A stretch of DNA of 64,000 nucleotides from Humulus lupulus (lineage: Eukaryota > Streptophyta > Magnoliopsida > Rosales > Cannabaceae). Shown here in pieces: positions 47,486-58,404 of this stretch. The stretch is from positions 63,162,643 to 63,226,642 of the forward strand of contig NC_084799.1 of assembly GCF_963169125.1 (NCBI RefSeq). The letters run 5' to 3'. Under the pieces are notes generated by a model. That model was not told the DNA's origin. It did not search any database and was given only the letters and a program-made list of their open reading frames with translations. The first letter of the stretch is position 1, and every line of letters starts with the position of its first letter. A program made the position numbers and the translations under genes.

Positions 47486-48913
47486 TTTTTTTTTAATTTG
47501 TGTGCATTATTTTTTTAGTAAACTGTTAATTTTAGGAAATTATTTTTAATTGATTGAATTGTTTGGTAGAAATTGTGTGAATTTAGTTTTGTTCTTTGTT
47601 TTATTTAATTAATCTATTTTAAGAGCCTTCTTGAGATTTTATTATGTGCACCAAGGTGCATGGTTAGTAGAGATGCACTTGAGCACTTGTGTGTGTGCAT
47701 GTGCATGATTGCATGGTGAACATGCAATATTTTTCCCATGCATTATTAAATTTCTGTTCTTTATTTTCATATTATTTTTTTATTATTATTTAATTAAGAG
47801 ATTTAAGAGGTAAGGTCTTGCACCAATTTTGGAAAAATTTGGGAAATTGAAAGAAAGAGAAAGGGAATGGGATTGGCGTGGAAAAGAGGGTGAAAGAGGA
47901 AATTCATTTTTCCATTTATTTTGAATTTTTAAATCAATAAATAAAAATAAGGTAAGAGCATTTGAGGTATTGGTTGTCTTGCGTTAATTTAGAAAGTTGG
48001 AAGATTGGGAATGAGTGTGAATGGCCTTGTGGCCGAGACATAAGAGAGAGAGGGAGTGATGGGGTAGTCGGTCAAGGCAAGGGATTTAGTTTCCCTTTTG
48101 TGCTCCATCACTTGAATTTGGGGGAAAAGAATCAAGAGGGAGGATAGCGTTTTGAATGAGGATATCTCCTCTTAGGGTTAGGCTTGGTGGAGATAAAAGG
48201 AAAGAGAGGAAATTCTCTCTACCATTGAGCATTGTGGTCGACAACACCTAGAGAAAGAGTGAGAGGCGAGATTGAGAGAAAGAAAGAAAGAGAGAGAGAG
48301 ATCGTGAAGGAGAAGAAGGAGGAGGTTTTACCAGTTTATGCTTTTGCTGGTTACCTCTTGATGTGACATGGACAATAGGGGTGCCATGATCACATGATGT
48401 ATGATTATGCTCATGTTTATGATGATTACGATATGATTATAATTTATTATGCTATGATATGTACGTAGATTGCTTTGTGTTTCTAGTTAATTTTTGTATT
48501 TTGTTTGTACTTCCTTACTGGGCTTTTAGCTCACCCCCTTACTTTTCCCCTTTCAGGTAAGTAATAGGATTTCTTTTTGGCACGCACAGTGATGTGGGGC
48601 GTTCTATTGTCTAGGCATGTATGACGCGGGGTGTCCATGAGCAATTAACGATCTAGTTGAATGCCAAGAAAGTTTATGAACTTTTATGTTATGGTTTATG
48701 TTTTCATTTGTCACAGTGGGACCTATATATGTATACATATATATTTTAAGATTTCATAAAGACACTTTATTTTTATTTTAAACTATTGGGCCCAAATTGC
48801 ATGTTTTGACAAGACCCCACTAAACTTTTTCTCTAAAATGGTATTTTCTAATTTATATGAACAGAGCAACGTTTTTTTTTTATAAAGTAAATAGTTTAGG
48901 GCATTCTTACAAA

Positions 48914-48926
48914 TGGTATCAGAGAC
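48914..48926 (+). other. PBS, initiator-Met tRNA type
   Basis: TGGTATCAGAGAC lies two bases after the LTR end, close to the TGGTATCAGAGC consensus. Confidence 0.85.
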
Positions 48927-49054
48927 GGTCATTCATGTTTTGTAAAGGACCTTCCGCATACATGCTAAAGGCTAGAAAATATCACCTCAATGTGTCGTAA
49001 GTATTTGCTTTCCTTGTTTTAAATATCTAGTTTTGTAACTGCAGTATAGAAAAG

Positions 49055-49608
49055 ATGTATCATATCATTAGAACCACTAAGAAACGGTTACTTAAAGAGA
49101 TCTGCATTGGAACTAAAGTGCAACTCAACGAGGATAATGAAGATTGGAGGATCGCCATACTGAAGACGATTGCAGCAGTTTGTGAGCGTATTCACGGAAT
49201 GATTAACAAGGGAGGCACACCGCTTTGGCCTATTGAGCAATACTGGGTGTTGAGGGAATCACTGTCAATATACCCCGAGGCTCTCCTTTAGTTAACCATA
49301 GCATGGCACGACGTCGTTCAGGATGACTCGAACTTTGTACTATCGAATACACCATTTACGACCTCGTGGACAATTATGAATTCAATCATAAAGAGGCGGT
49401 CCTAGGTAAGAAAGATGACAGAGAGATAGAGGAACATTTTGAGACGGTACACGACATGGAAGGGAAATGGCGCGACAGGAAACAATACACGCCATACCCA
49501 AAAATTAGTGTTAGGATGAGGGTAATGGCTAGCGCCCCTGACTACTTCCACATCTCGAAAAACATCTTTGATTACAATTCAGGGGACGAGTCAACAATAA
49601 AGGACTAG
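49055..49608 (+). pseudogene. Unrecognised ORF between PBS and gag
   Basis: An ATG at 49055 opens 78 codons (MYHIIRTTKKRLLKEICIGT, then WRIAILKTIAAVCERIHGM and GGTPLWPIEQYWVLRESLS) to a TAG at 49289. Read-through in that frame gives about 35 more codons. In another frame, from 49327, coding-like sequence continues (YTIYDLVDNYEFNHKEAVLG, EIEEHFETVHDMEGKWRDR) to a TAG at 49606. One frameshift near 49320-49340 plus one stop would join them into about 180 residues. It is charged, without membrane segment or motif known to me. Gag starts 300 bp later, and the sister elements here have no such ORF in their short leaders. It may be an accessory gene or captured host sequence. Confidence 0.5.
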
Positions 49609-49911
49609 AGTTCGTCTCAAAATTCCATTAATAAATCCTATTTAAATAAAATGAGACTTCCTTAAAGACCCTTGGAAACTTATGGATATTTACGGTTTTA
49701 TTTAGACATTTTATTGGATTTTTTATTTATGGGATACTTTTGAGCAAACTTTGGATATTATAAGTTTTATTTTTCCTCTCTCTTGCAAACTCTAAATGTT
49801 GTATGGACATGAGCATGTATGACAAGTTGTATGACTAGCTCTCAAAGTAAATAAAACATTATGCGAATTATCCTCTCTTATAATTTCATTTTGGTTCCTT
49901 AGAACATCATA
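49609..49911. other. Leader gap between the extra ORF and gag
   Basis: About 300 bp, AT-rich, no structure recognised. Confidence 0.4.
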
Positions 49912-50181
49912 ATGTCAACAAGAGGAAGAGGAAAAAGAGGTGGAAAGGAAGGGGAAGAGGCCGAGGAAGAGATGCCTCTGCAAACCCTAATGCGGAAGAA
50001 ATCTCTGACCTGAGAATGCCATCAGCCCAACCAGCAGCCCCAACTGCACCAGCTATGGATTTGGCTGCAAAGATAGCAAGATTGAGGGAACAGTTAAGGT
50101 AGAGGGAGGAAGAGTTGGCTCAAGCCAGGCAAGTACCTTAAGCGCCCCAGGTATCGTTGGTACAGCCTAAGCCTCCAGTAC
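49912..50181 (+). pseudogene. gag: Gypsy gag N-terminus
   Basis: The ATG at 49912 starts MSTRGRGKRGG. A frameshift in the purine run leads to GRGRGRDASANPNAEEIS and MDLAAKIARLREQLR, then a TAG before REEELAQARQ and a TAA after QVP; both stops fit former Gln codons. The Arg-Gly-rich start and coiled helix are usual for chromovirus gag. The frame is cut after PKPPV by the LTR at 50182 and continues at 57328 with PPYAPLP. Confidence 0.75.
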
Positions 50182-52073
50182 TATAACATCACAAATTACC
50201 TAATAAGGCTATGTGCCTTGATTAGGGGGCTAGGAGGGCAATAACTGGTCTATTGTATTATTATGTGATAATATGCATGATTATGTGAGTTATATTATTA
50301 TATGACTGAATTGACATGCAGGTGGGCCCGTTTCTTATTAGAAGGGCATTTTAGTGATTTTGGCCCGTTGAGGGCATAATTGTATATACGTGCATATATG
50401 TGATATATGTGTGAGACCACATTATTATGTGGATATATTTGGGTTACTCAGCACGAGGCGAACCTAGGGAGCAAGTTAGCAGTTTAGTCCTAACGGGGTC
50501 AAATGTCGGGCTCGGGGTGAGCCTAGGAATAATTTAGCAACTTAGTACATTACCAGGAATGATCGGGTAATGGAAAATTATTTGAGGATATTAGAAGTAA
50601 CAAGATTTATAAGGCGTTAGTTATGATTAACGGGATATGTGTCAAAAGACTGAATTGCCCTTGAGGGGGCTTAAGAGAGAAATTTGGCCTAGGGGCATGT
50701 ATGTCTTTTGGGAAAAATGTAGTGACTTAGGTAACTGAATCCTTCAGCAGCAAGTAACCCAAAGATCAGAACACTTACAACTCTCTCTCTTTCTCTCGAT
50801 TGTTTTCTCTCTTCTCTCTTAGCACCTTGAGGATTTTTGGAGGAAATCTAAGTGAATTCAAGGCTTGGGAATTGAAAGCTTGAGGTTTAGGATTGATTAG
50901 CTACAACTAAGAGGTGGAATTCACAGCTGAGGTAAGGTTGTAAACTCTGTTTTTAATTGAGTTTTGTTTTGGTTTTGGGGTGTTCTTGAGCTTGAGGTTC
51001 AAGGTATTGAATTGAGTTTTTTTGGCAGGGTTTTGAGTGAGTTTGAGCTTGGATTTTGTTGCTGTTTTAGTGTTAATGTTGTTATGGGATTGAAGTGTGA
51101 TTTTGGGATTGTTTGGAAATGATTTTTGGTGAGTTTTGGTTGAGGAAAACAGAGGTAATTCTGGGTTGGTAGGGTCACACCGCAACCCTATTCTTGGAGC
51201 GCCGCAACATGTGTGAACCCAGGGCACAAGGGCTCTGCTTGGAGTAGGCACATCGCGACCCTCAGGGTTAAGTCATGGCACGTGTCCCTTGGCAGAGGAA
51301 GGGGGAGGCCTCAGATTGGAGGCGCGTTGTGACCCTCATGGGCAAGTCGCCCCCATAGACAGTTTTAGCCAAGTTAGGTTTTGAGTGATGGGAACTCAAA
51401 CCTAAGGGCTCGGGATCGATCCTACTACCCGGTTTAGTTGAATTCGAGGTCCCGGAGGCTAGGACTCACTCCAGAAGCCTTTATTCGCTCATTATTGACG
51501 AGATTCTATATTTGGTTATGACTAGGTTACCACTAGGGGCTCAGAATCAGGATCGTGCTCAAGGGTCGTTCTTATTTTACATTACACTCGAACCTGAGGT
51601 AAGAAAATTGCACCCATTATGTGATGTGCATGATTAGGGCTTGGCCCGAATATTGAATATAAACTTGATTAGGGCTTGAGCCCCTATAAATGTGCATGAT
51701 TATGTCAGTGATTTTTGATTAAGCATGATGAATGCTCTGTATTTGGATATTTTTTATATAACGAATGTCTGTTTGCATTATCTGATTGAGAAAGGCTTGA
51801 CTTATGATTCAAGGACGGCAATAGCGCTGAGCGCTGGTCGAAAATCATTGACTTATAAGTCAAGGGCGGCAATAGCTTGATGAGCGCTGGTCATTATGGT
51901 TAGGCCTAATCAGGACCGCATCATACGCTTTTTCGACCCAATGGTCGTGGAAAATTAACCGCCAGGTACACTGGGCCAGCTCCAAGGCTAGTTATACAGA
52001 AGATAAGGCAATGGGCCCCAGGGTGACTTATTAATAAATTACATGAAATTTGGGCAACGGGCCCTAGTATGAT

Positions 52074-55000
52074 GTTGGAAATAATGCCCTTAAAGCAGCT
52101 GTAGTTGACAAATGTTTTAAATGAAATAAATAATTGAATTGAATTATTATATATATGGACTATATCCGATATTATATTGATAATATTAAGTAAATATCAG
52201 AAAATTACAAAGTTTATCTATGTGGTCTTAATCTCATATTGGTATGAGAGGATCGAGATTAAGATAATAAACTTAAAAAGTTTGTAGTAAAATAAAGTTA
52301 TGAAATCTTTAGATTAATTACTTCTATTACGATCGACTAGTATTATGAATACATGTGACCTAGATCCGGATTACTAGTATAGTAGAAGACTTTAGTGGAG
52401 GTACTTTTCATATTGAGAGTATGTAGAACTGGACCAGATGTGATTTGTTAATACTTGTTTAAACACCGTTTCATAGTATTAATTGAACACATCAAACGAT
52501 GATCATATACATGATGATCTTAATTCTAAGGTTGCTATGAACTCCTATATATGTCATATGATCCTTTGATTCATGCGTTAAGGTTTGTCAAATGATCAAG
52601 CTAAGAACAATTGTTTTAGGGATTCAATGATGTATATGGCTAAGGATGTAGTTTAACAGATATGGAATCTATACATTCTTATAGATTGAATAATGGTTCC
52701 CTATTGGGTTGGCTTTTGAAACTGAAAAAGTAATGCCCTGGATAGCCAAGACCGTTACATTGTGTGTTTATAAGGGTGCAAGACTTGCTAATCAAGTCAT
52801 TTAGTTCAAAACATGTCACTGAAACTATAGTTGAACTGGGGTTAAAAGATTTTGGTCACAAAAGCTGCATTTCTTATAAATAAACCTTTTCTTTCTACAT
52901 GGGATCCCAAAAGTAATAAGTTAAAGACTGTTTACAAAAGATTCAAGATTTAAATACAGTGATTAGCCACTCTAAGGCAAAACAAACGGTTAAGCATTTC
53001 TCGTCCTGTTCCACTCCTCGGCCGTGGTGGCCGAACAGTTGACTATGCACATTCAGCCCCGTAGCTCTCAACCTCAAGGTTGGCCCAACTTGCCTTTGCC
53101 TTTATTTGCACCACGTAGCACCTGTGAGCCAAGGCCCAGCAAGAAAACACAACAATAGAGCATAATCATTCAATAGACAATCAGATAACTCATACCGCAT
53201 AAGCATGTACTCAACAATCTAAGCATTCATGTTAATCAAGTATTCAGCATACCAAGTATATCATTCCATATCAATAATCAATCCACATATGATAACTAGG
53301 GTTAACGCCCTTAGGTCGCACGCTCTATTTATCCCACTGAATCCGGCCCGCTTAAACCGAGCTCAGTGAATATTAAGCTGTCATCGGCTACCAGTGGCTG
53401 AGTCGTACCCTGTGCACAAGTATAATTTACGGCACCCTTAGGCTGTTTATCACATGTCCCATGGCATAATACCATCTATAACATCATACAGATCTAGGGA
53501 GCTCTTAGTCCCTTCACAAACACATAACCGGGTGCAGTTTTCTTACCTTTAGATTCGCTAGCTTTGTTTAATTCAATCCTCAAGCACGATCTCTCCTAAT
53601 CCCTAGCGTACACCTAGTCATAGCCATAGATCAAAATCATCACCAAACCTCAAATCCAAAACCTAGCCTCGGGACCAATCCCGAGCCCTCGGGAAGCCCT
53701 AATTCCACCAAACGGGGTGGTGGAATCAAACCCCGAACCCCCGGGCAAAAACCCATTTCTGGAAACAGGGTAGCACTACATCGCTCTAAGGAGAGCGCTA
53801 CAACACTACAAACAGAGCCTAAAATGCCCCAGAACATATGGCCTAGCGCTACAGCGGCCAGTGACTAGCGCTAGTCACAGCACAACAAACCCTACATTTT
53901 CCTCCTTCGATTTTCCCCGAGCCAAACCTTACCAAAACTCTTCCAAACTTCAACCAAACATAAAAACAAGCCTACCAACATCTCCAACTCACCCCACACA
54001 TCCCAACCACACATAACTCAATCACATGCACCCCTAATCAAATAATTCACCATAGCTGAACCTAAAGCTCAGAAACTCAATAAGAACAACAGCTAAAACT
54101 ACATACCTTAAGCCAGAGTTTCTTACCTTTGATGGATGAGCTTAACCTAGGTTATCCTCCTCACTAGCTTGGCCTTCACCTCCCCAAATCTCAGCTTCAA
54201 TTTCCCTAGAATTCCCCATCAAGACTCAACTCAAAATCCATGTTTACATAAAACCAGAAACTGAAGAAAACAACCTTAGACCTTACCTCAAATGGATGGA
54301 TTGCTCTTGCTAAATCCTTGCTAATTCTTCAAGCCAGACCAAGGACCCTAGCCTCAAGCTTCTAATCTGACTCTCCCTGAGTTTCTGTCCCAAAAGACCT
54401 CAGGAATTGATGAAGAAAAGCTTAAACCGAGAGAGAGAAAGATAGACTTCCAATTTCCCTTTTTTTTTCCTTTTCCTTTCTTTTCCTTCAGACTTCTAAA
54501 TCCTTCTACTTATTCCACTAAGGTATAAAGCCTAATAACACCTATCCTTTATAAGCCAAATGACCACAATACCCTCCCATAATTCCTAAGCCTTTTAATC
54601 CACCTAGGGGCATTTTGGTCATTTCACCCAATTCCCGCTAATTCCTCGAGTGTCTCAAATATCTACTGCTTTCTTCCCGACACCTAACTAATCACCAATT
54701 ATATTCCTCAATGTCAAAATTTACCCCAATATATTCTCTAAATTCCCAGAAATACCCCCAGGCTCGCCCTAAGCCGTGTATAAATCCCCACTGTGACTTT
54801 TTCGCTAAACCGCTCACTAGGATCGCCTCGAATCACAGATTACAAATATATCCACATAATAATGTGTTCTTGACAATTTATCACAAATATATACAGTTAT
54901 GCCCTCAACGGGCCAAAATTACGATTATGCCATTCTAACCTAATTAGGGCCTACATGCATACTAATACACATAATCATGCATCACATATATTCAAATAGT

Positions 55001-56705
55001 CATATAACATGTTTTAATCATTAAATCACAAATAATCTAGTTATGCCCTCCTGGCACACTAATCAAGGCCCTTAAGCCTTATTAGTAAATTGGGTCATTA
55101 CAGAAAAGGTTATGAGCACTAACGTCGCAAACTTGTTGTGACAAAACCTTCACTAGTAAAGTCAATGATACTGTAGGAACAAGATATAGCTGAAATGGTA
55201 AAACTATAATTTTATTTCCTTTTAATTATGAACCATTAATAGAGGATTAACGTTGCTTGTAATGATTATATCAATGGAAACTTTATTCTTTAATAAAGTA
55301 CTCAGTAAATATATGTCTGTAATTATCAAGAGTTCAATCTCATATTTATAGTGGAATAATCATGAGATTAATAAATAAGATTATTTAATCAAAGAGCTTT
55401 GATTAATAATGTAACATTTATTTGAGCTTGATATTATAGGTCCATAGGTCCCCAGGGTGGCTCTATCAACATCATATCAATGTAAGAGTTGATACAATGG
55501 TATAACTATAATTTGGAAATTTGAGAAGAATTTTATTCTTCGGGTCAAGTATGCAATTATATGATAATTGATGTTGAAAAATAATTTGTAATTCATTATT
55601 AATTTTTGAAAAATATATCTATTAATTTATATATATAAATTTTCAAATTTCATATATATAAATAAATTTTTGAAATTTATTATTTTATTTGAGTGGGAGA
55701 AAATAAAATTGGTAAGTCAAAAAATAGTTTTTGATTTATTTAATTTTAAAAGACAATGATAATGATGATCATCAATTTGAATTTTGAATTTTGAATTTAA
55801 AATTTAAATTTTGAAATATGGTTGTCATTTTTACCTTAAAAAAATAAACACATTATTTTGTGGGAGATTGATTTTAATTAAATAATTAAATAAAAAATGA
55901 AAAATCCCTGAAAAGGGAATAGTGGGTCACGCATGGCACAGTCCAGAGACTGTGACATGCGTGCACCACATATACTGATATTGTATCAGTGTAGTTTTTA
56001 TTTTATTTATTTAATTATTTAATAATTTGAAAATATTTTTTCAAATTCTGTAAGTTAGATATTTACCTAAAATCAAATCCTATCATCACTATTATAATAT
56101 ATTTATATTACTATTATTATAATAAGGTAATATAAATATCTATATATATGATATTGAAGAAGAAGAGAAAAAAAAACAAAATACACAACAACACAATACA
56201 AAGACGATTCAGAATAGTTCTTAGAGTTTTTGTTTGGCAAAACTTTTTTCTTCTTCTTCTTATTCTAGCCATTCTTAGACCATAATCCAAGTTCTCATGT
56301 GTTGAGAAATACTTGTGATTCCTAAAATTGCAAACCCATGTTCTCTATGTTCCCACACACATCTTGAGGTGTAGACAACACTCTAGAAGATCGTGGTTTG
56401 AGTACTCAAAGCTTTGGATAGGAAGATCGATAAAAATACAAAAAGACTCAAGGACACTTGATAGGTTTCAAGAGGTAATGGTTTATGTTCTTGATTTTTT
56501 GTGTTTATATGTTATATGTAAATATATTGTATATTTATATATAAATGTTGCATGATTAATAATATTGTATGTTAATGTTTCTGGATTGTTTTCTTGTTCA
56601 TATAAACTGGTTATATGAGTGATGAAATGTTTTTATTGTTGTTGTTCCTATAAAAATGGGCCTACCACGCCAATTTCACTGCGTGCTCTGAATGTTTTTC
56701 CAACA
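52074..56705 (+). mobile_element. Solo LTR, probably copia-type, nested
   Basis: TGTTGGAAATAATGCCC at 52074 and TTTTTCCAACA at 56705 form inverted ends TGTTGGAAA/TTTTCCAACA. The duplication TATGA (52069-52073 and 56706-56710) is perfect. Without the inner LTR it is about 2.25 kb. Orientation is inferred from the TGTTGGAAAT start and purine-rich leader near 56155-56260. I see no PBS or coding sequence. Confidence 0.85.
52729..55102 (-). mobile_element. Innermost solo LTR, minus orientation
   Basis: AGTAATGCCCTGG at 52729 (first base changed from TGTAATG) to GGGTCATTACA at 55102, 2374 bp. The duplication GAAAA (52724-52728 and 55103-55107) is perfect. Complements of the conserved blocks lie at 53098-53147 and about 53532-53550, and a TAGCGCTAC-rich module at 53760-53885. 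It is closest in sequence to the LTRs of the 18194-27849 element. Confidence 0.9.
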
Positions 56706-57327
56706 TATGATTAATTAATTATGTATTTTGGGCAACGGGCCCTGGTATGATTCATTAATCATTTAATTAGGGCAGCTGCCCCCATATGACGTTGTAGTCA
56801 TTTATATGAATGGAATGCATGCATGAGTAGGGTTATTACTGCTAGGCATGCTTATTATGATTTGGGAACATGTTATTAACTGCTTATAAGCATGTTTAAC
56901 TTTTCTTGTTGAGCAGTGGCTCACAGGGTGCTATGTGGTGCAGGTAAGAGGAAATGGAAGATGGACCAACCATGAGTTGGAGAGCTTCGATGGCAATGTG
57001 TACATATGCAGCTACTCAACAATCACGGCAAGGGTTTCTCAGAGGAACTAGGTTCAAACCCTAATTTTGCCGCTTAGGTCGGCTGGTTGTAATTTTTGAG
57101 TTGTAATTACCCCTTTGAAACTGTAAACAACTTTGTAAACGTTTATTATGGGATCCTATGTACACCTTAATGTTTTAACAAAATAACTATTCTTTTTTAC
57201 CGAAATTTTTTAACCTTGAACCATTAATCACATTTAGATACATGTTTATGGCCAAATGACTCATTTAGCGAGTCTAACACTATTTAAAATACACAGTGTA
57301 ACGATCTTGGCTAACCAGGGCGTTATA

Positions 57328-58404
57328 AGTACCGCCATATGCACCCTTGCCAATGGTTTAAGGTTTAGAGCAAGTCTTTGAACGTTTTAGGAAGCAAACC
57401 CCACCCAGCTTCGAAGGGAAAGCCGACCTGATGGTGGCGGAAGATTGAATTCGGTAGAAGCAATATTTTACCACATGGAGCTGAACGACCATTAAAGGGT
57501 TTCGTGTACAACTCACCTACTCAAAATGGATGCAAGGATATGGTGGGACGTGGTAAAGCAGACCCGTGAATTAAACACTATGACTTAGGAAAAATTCGTT
57601 CAAGAATTTAGCAAAAAGTATTACAGTACAGCTGTACTGGCAACTAGGGTGGATGAGTTTATGACCTTGGTTCAAGGAAACCATTCTGTAACTGATTACA
57701 CCCAGAAGTTCGATTGACTGACGAGGTTTGCACCTGAAATAGTACCAACTGAGGCCATGCGAGTCCAGAGGTTTATGAGAGGACTTAAGCCCATGATTTC
57801 TAGAGATGTCAAGATGAATAGTGCCGAGGTGGTTAGTTACGCTGAGGTTTTTGATAAGGCTCTTAATGCGGAATACTTGGAAGACCACATATGGAAGAAT
57901 AGTACTGCAAGAAGGGAGGCCAATAGAAACAAGGGTTTCTAGGAGGGTAACAAGAGAAGGTCCCATGAAGGACAAAGCAGTGGAAATAACAAGAGGCCTA
58001 AACCCCCGACCCCGAATGGAAACAACCACAACAATTGTAACGGTCACAACAATGGTCACAACACCGGAAACCACCATAACAACAAAGTTGAGTACCCCAG
58101 TTGTCATAAATGCTCATGCCGACATCTAGGAGACTGTCAGGCAGGCACTAACAAGTGTTACAAATGTGGTCAGGCAGGCCACCTAAAGAAGGATTTCCCA
58201 CAATGGAGATCAGGAACAAGGCAAGACAGCAATGGCCATCTAATGCTAGCGATAGTCTTTGCTTTGACCCAAAATGAAGCAGCCAACAGTAACACCGTCG
58301 TCACATGTCAGATTCTTATTTCTGGTATGATATGTAGAGACATCATTGATTCTAAAGAGAATCACTCTTATGTTGCTATAAATGTAATGGATAAATTGGA
58401 TTTT
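57328..58404 (+). pseudogene. gag: Gypsy gag continuation and start of protease
   Basis: After the LTR the translation gives FERFRKQTPPSFEGKADLMV, then with several shifts RIWWDVVKQTRELNT-like sequence, TTGG-free gag helices, and from 57757 a clean run (MRVQRFMRGLKPMISRDVK, SYAEVFDKALNAEYLEDHIW). A Cys-rich part follows: a CHKCSCRHLGDC-like segment and CYKCGQAGHLKKDFP near 58155-58200, where the last Cys of CCHC is Phe. The protease motif at 58348 reads DSKENHSYVA instead of DSGATHSYVA, so its active site is lost. The sequence stops at KLDF where a minus-strand LTR begins. Confidence 0.8.

Larger units (their letters stand above)
50182..57327 (+). mobile_element. Solo LTR inserted in gag, itself holding two nested LTRs
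   Basis: The termini are TATAACATCAC and GGGCGTTATA: both ends show TG-to-TA and CA-to-TA, remaining perfect inverted TATAAC/GTTATA. The duplication AGTAC (50177-50181 and 57328-57332) is perfect and gag continues in frame. Without the insert at 52074-56705 the LTR is about 2.5 kb. It has AGGTAAGAAAATTGCACC at about 51598, the GGCTCACAGGGTGCT block at 56901-56950 and a GC-rich module at 51180-51350. Confidence 0.9.
47486..58404 (+). mobile_element. Gypsy element with an extra ORF before gag, broken by nested LTRs
   Basis: The 5' LTR ends GGGCATTCTTACA at 48911; its left end is unresolved (listed from 47486 as the earliest plausible point). It includes a (GA)n stretch near 48245-48302 and a variant of the conserved block (CTTACTGGGC...AGCTCAC...TTTCAGGTAAGTAA) at 48518-48568. 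PBS, an unexplained ORF and gag follow. Gag is interrupted at 50182-57327 and the element is cut at 58405 by a minus-strand Tekay-type element. The pol and 3' LTR are not seen. Confidence 0.75.

Noticed and set aside
57571..58107. 178-codon antisense frame with Val-rich repeats
   Set aside because: Antisense of gag with an Asn/Thr/His-rich linker; the plus strand carries the recognisable gag.
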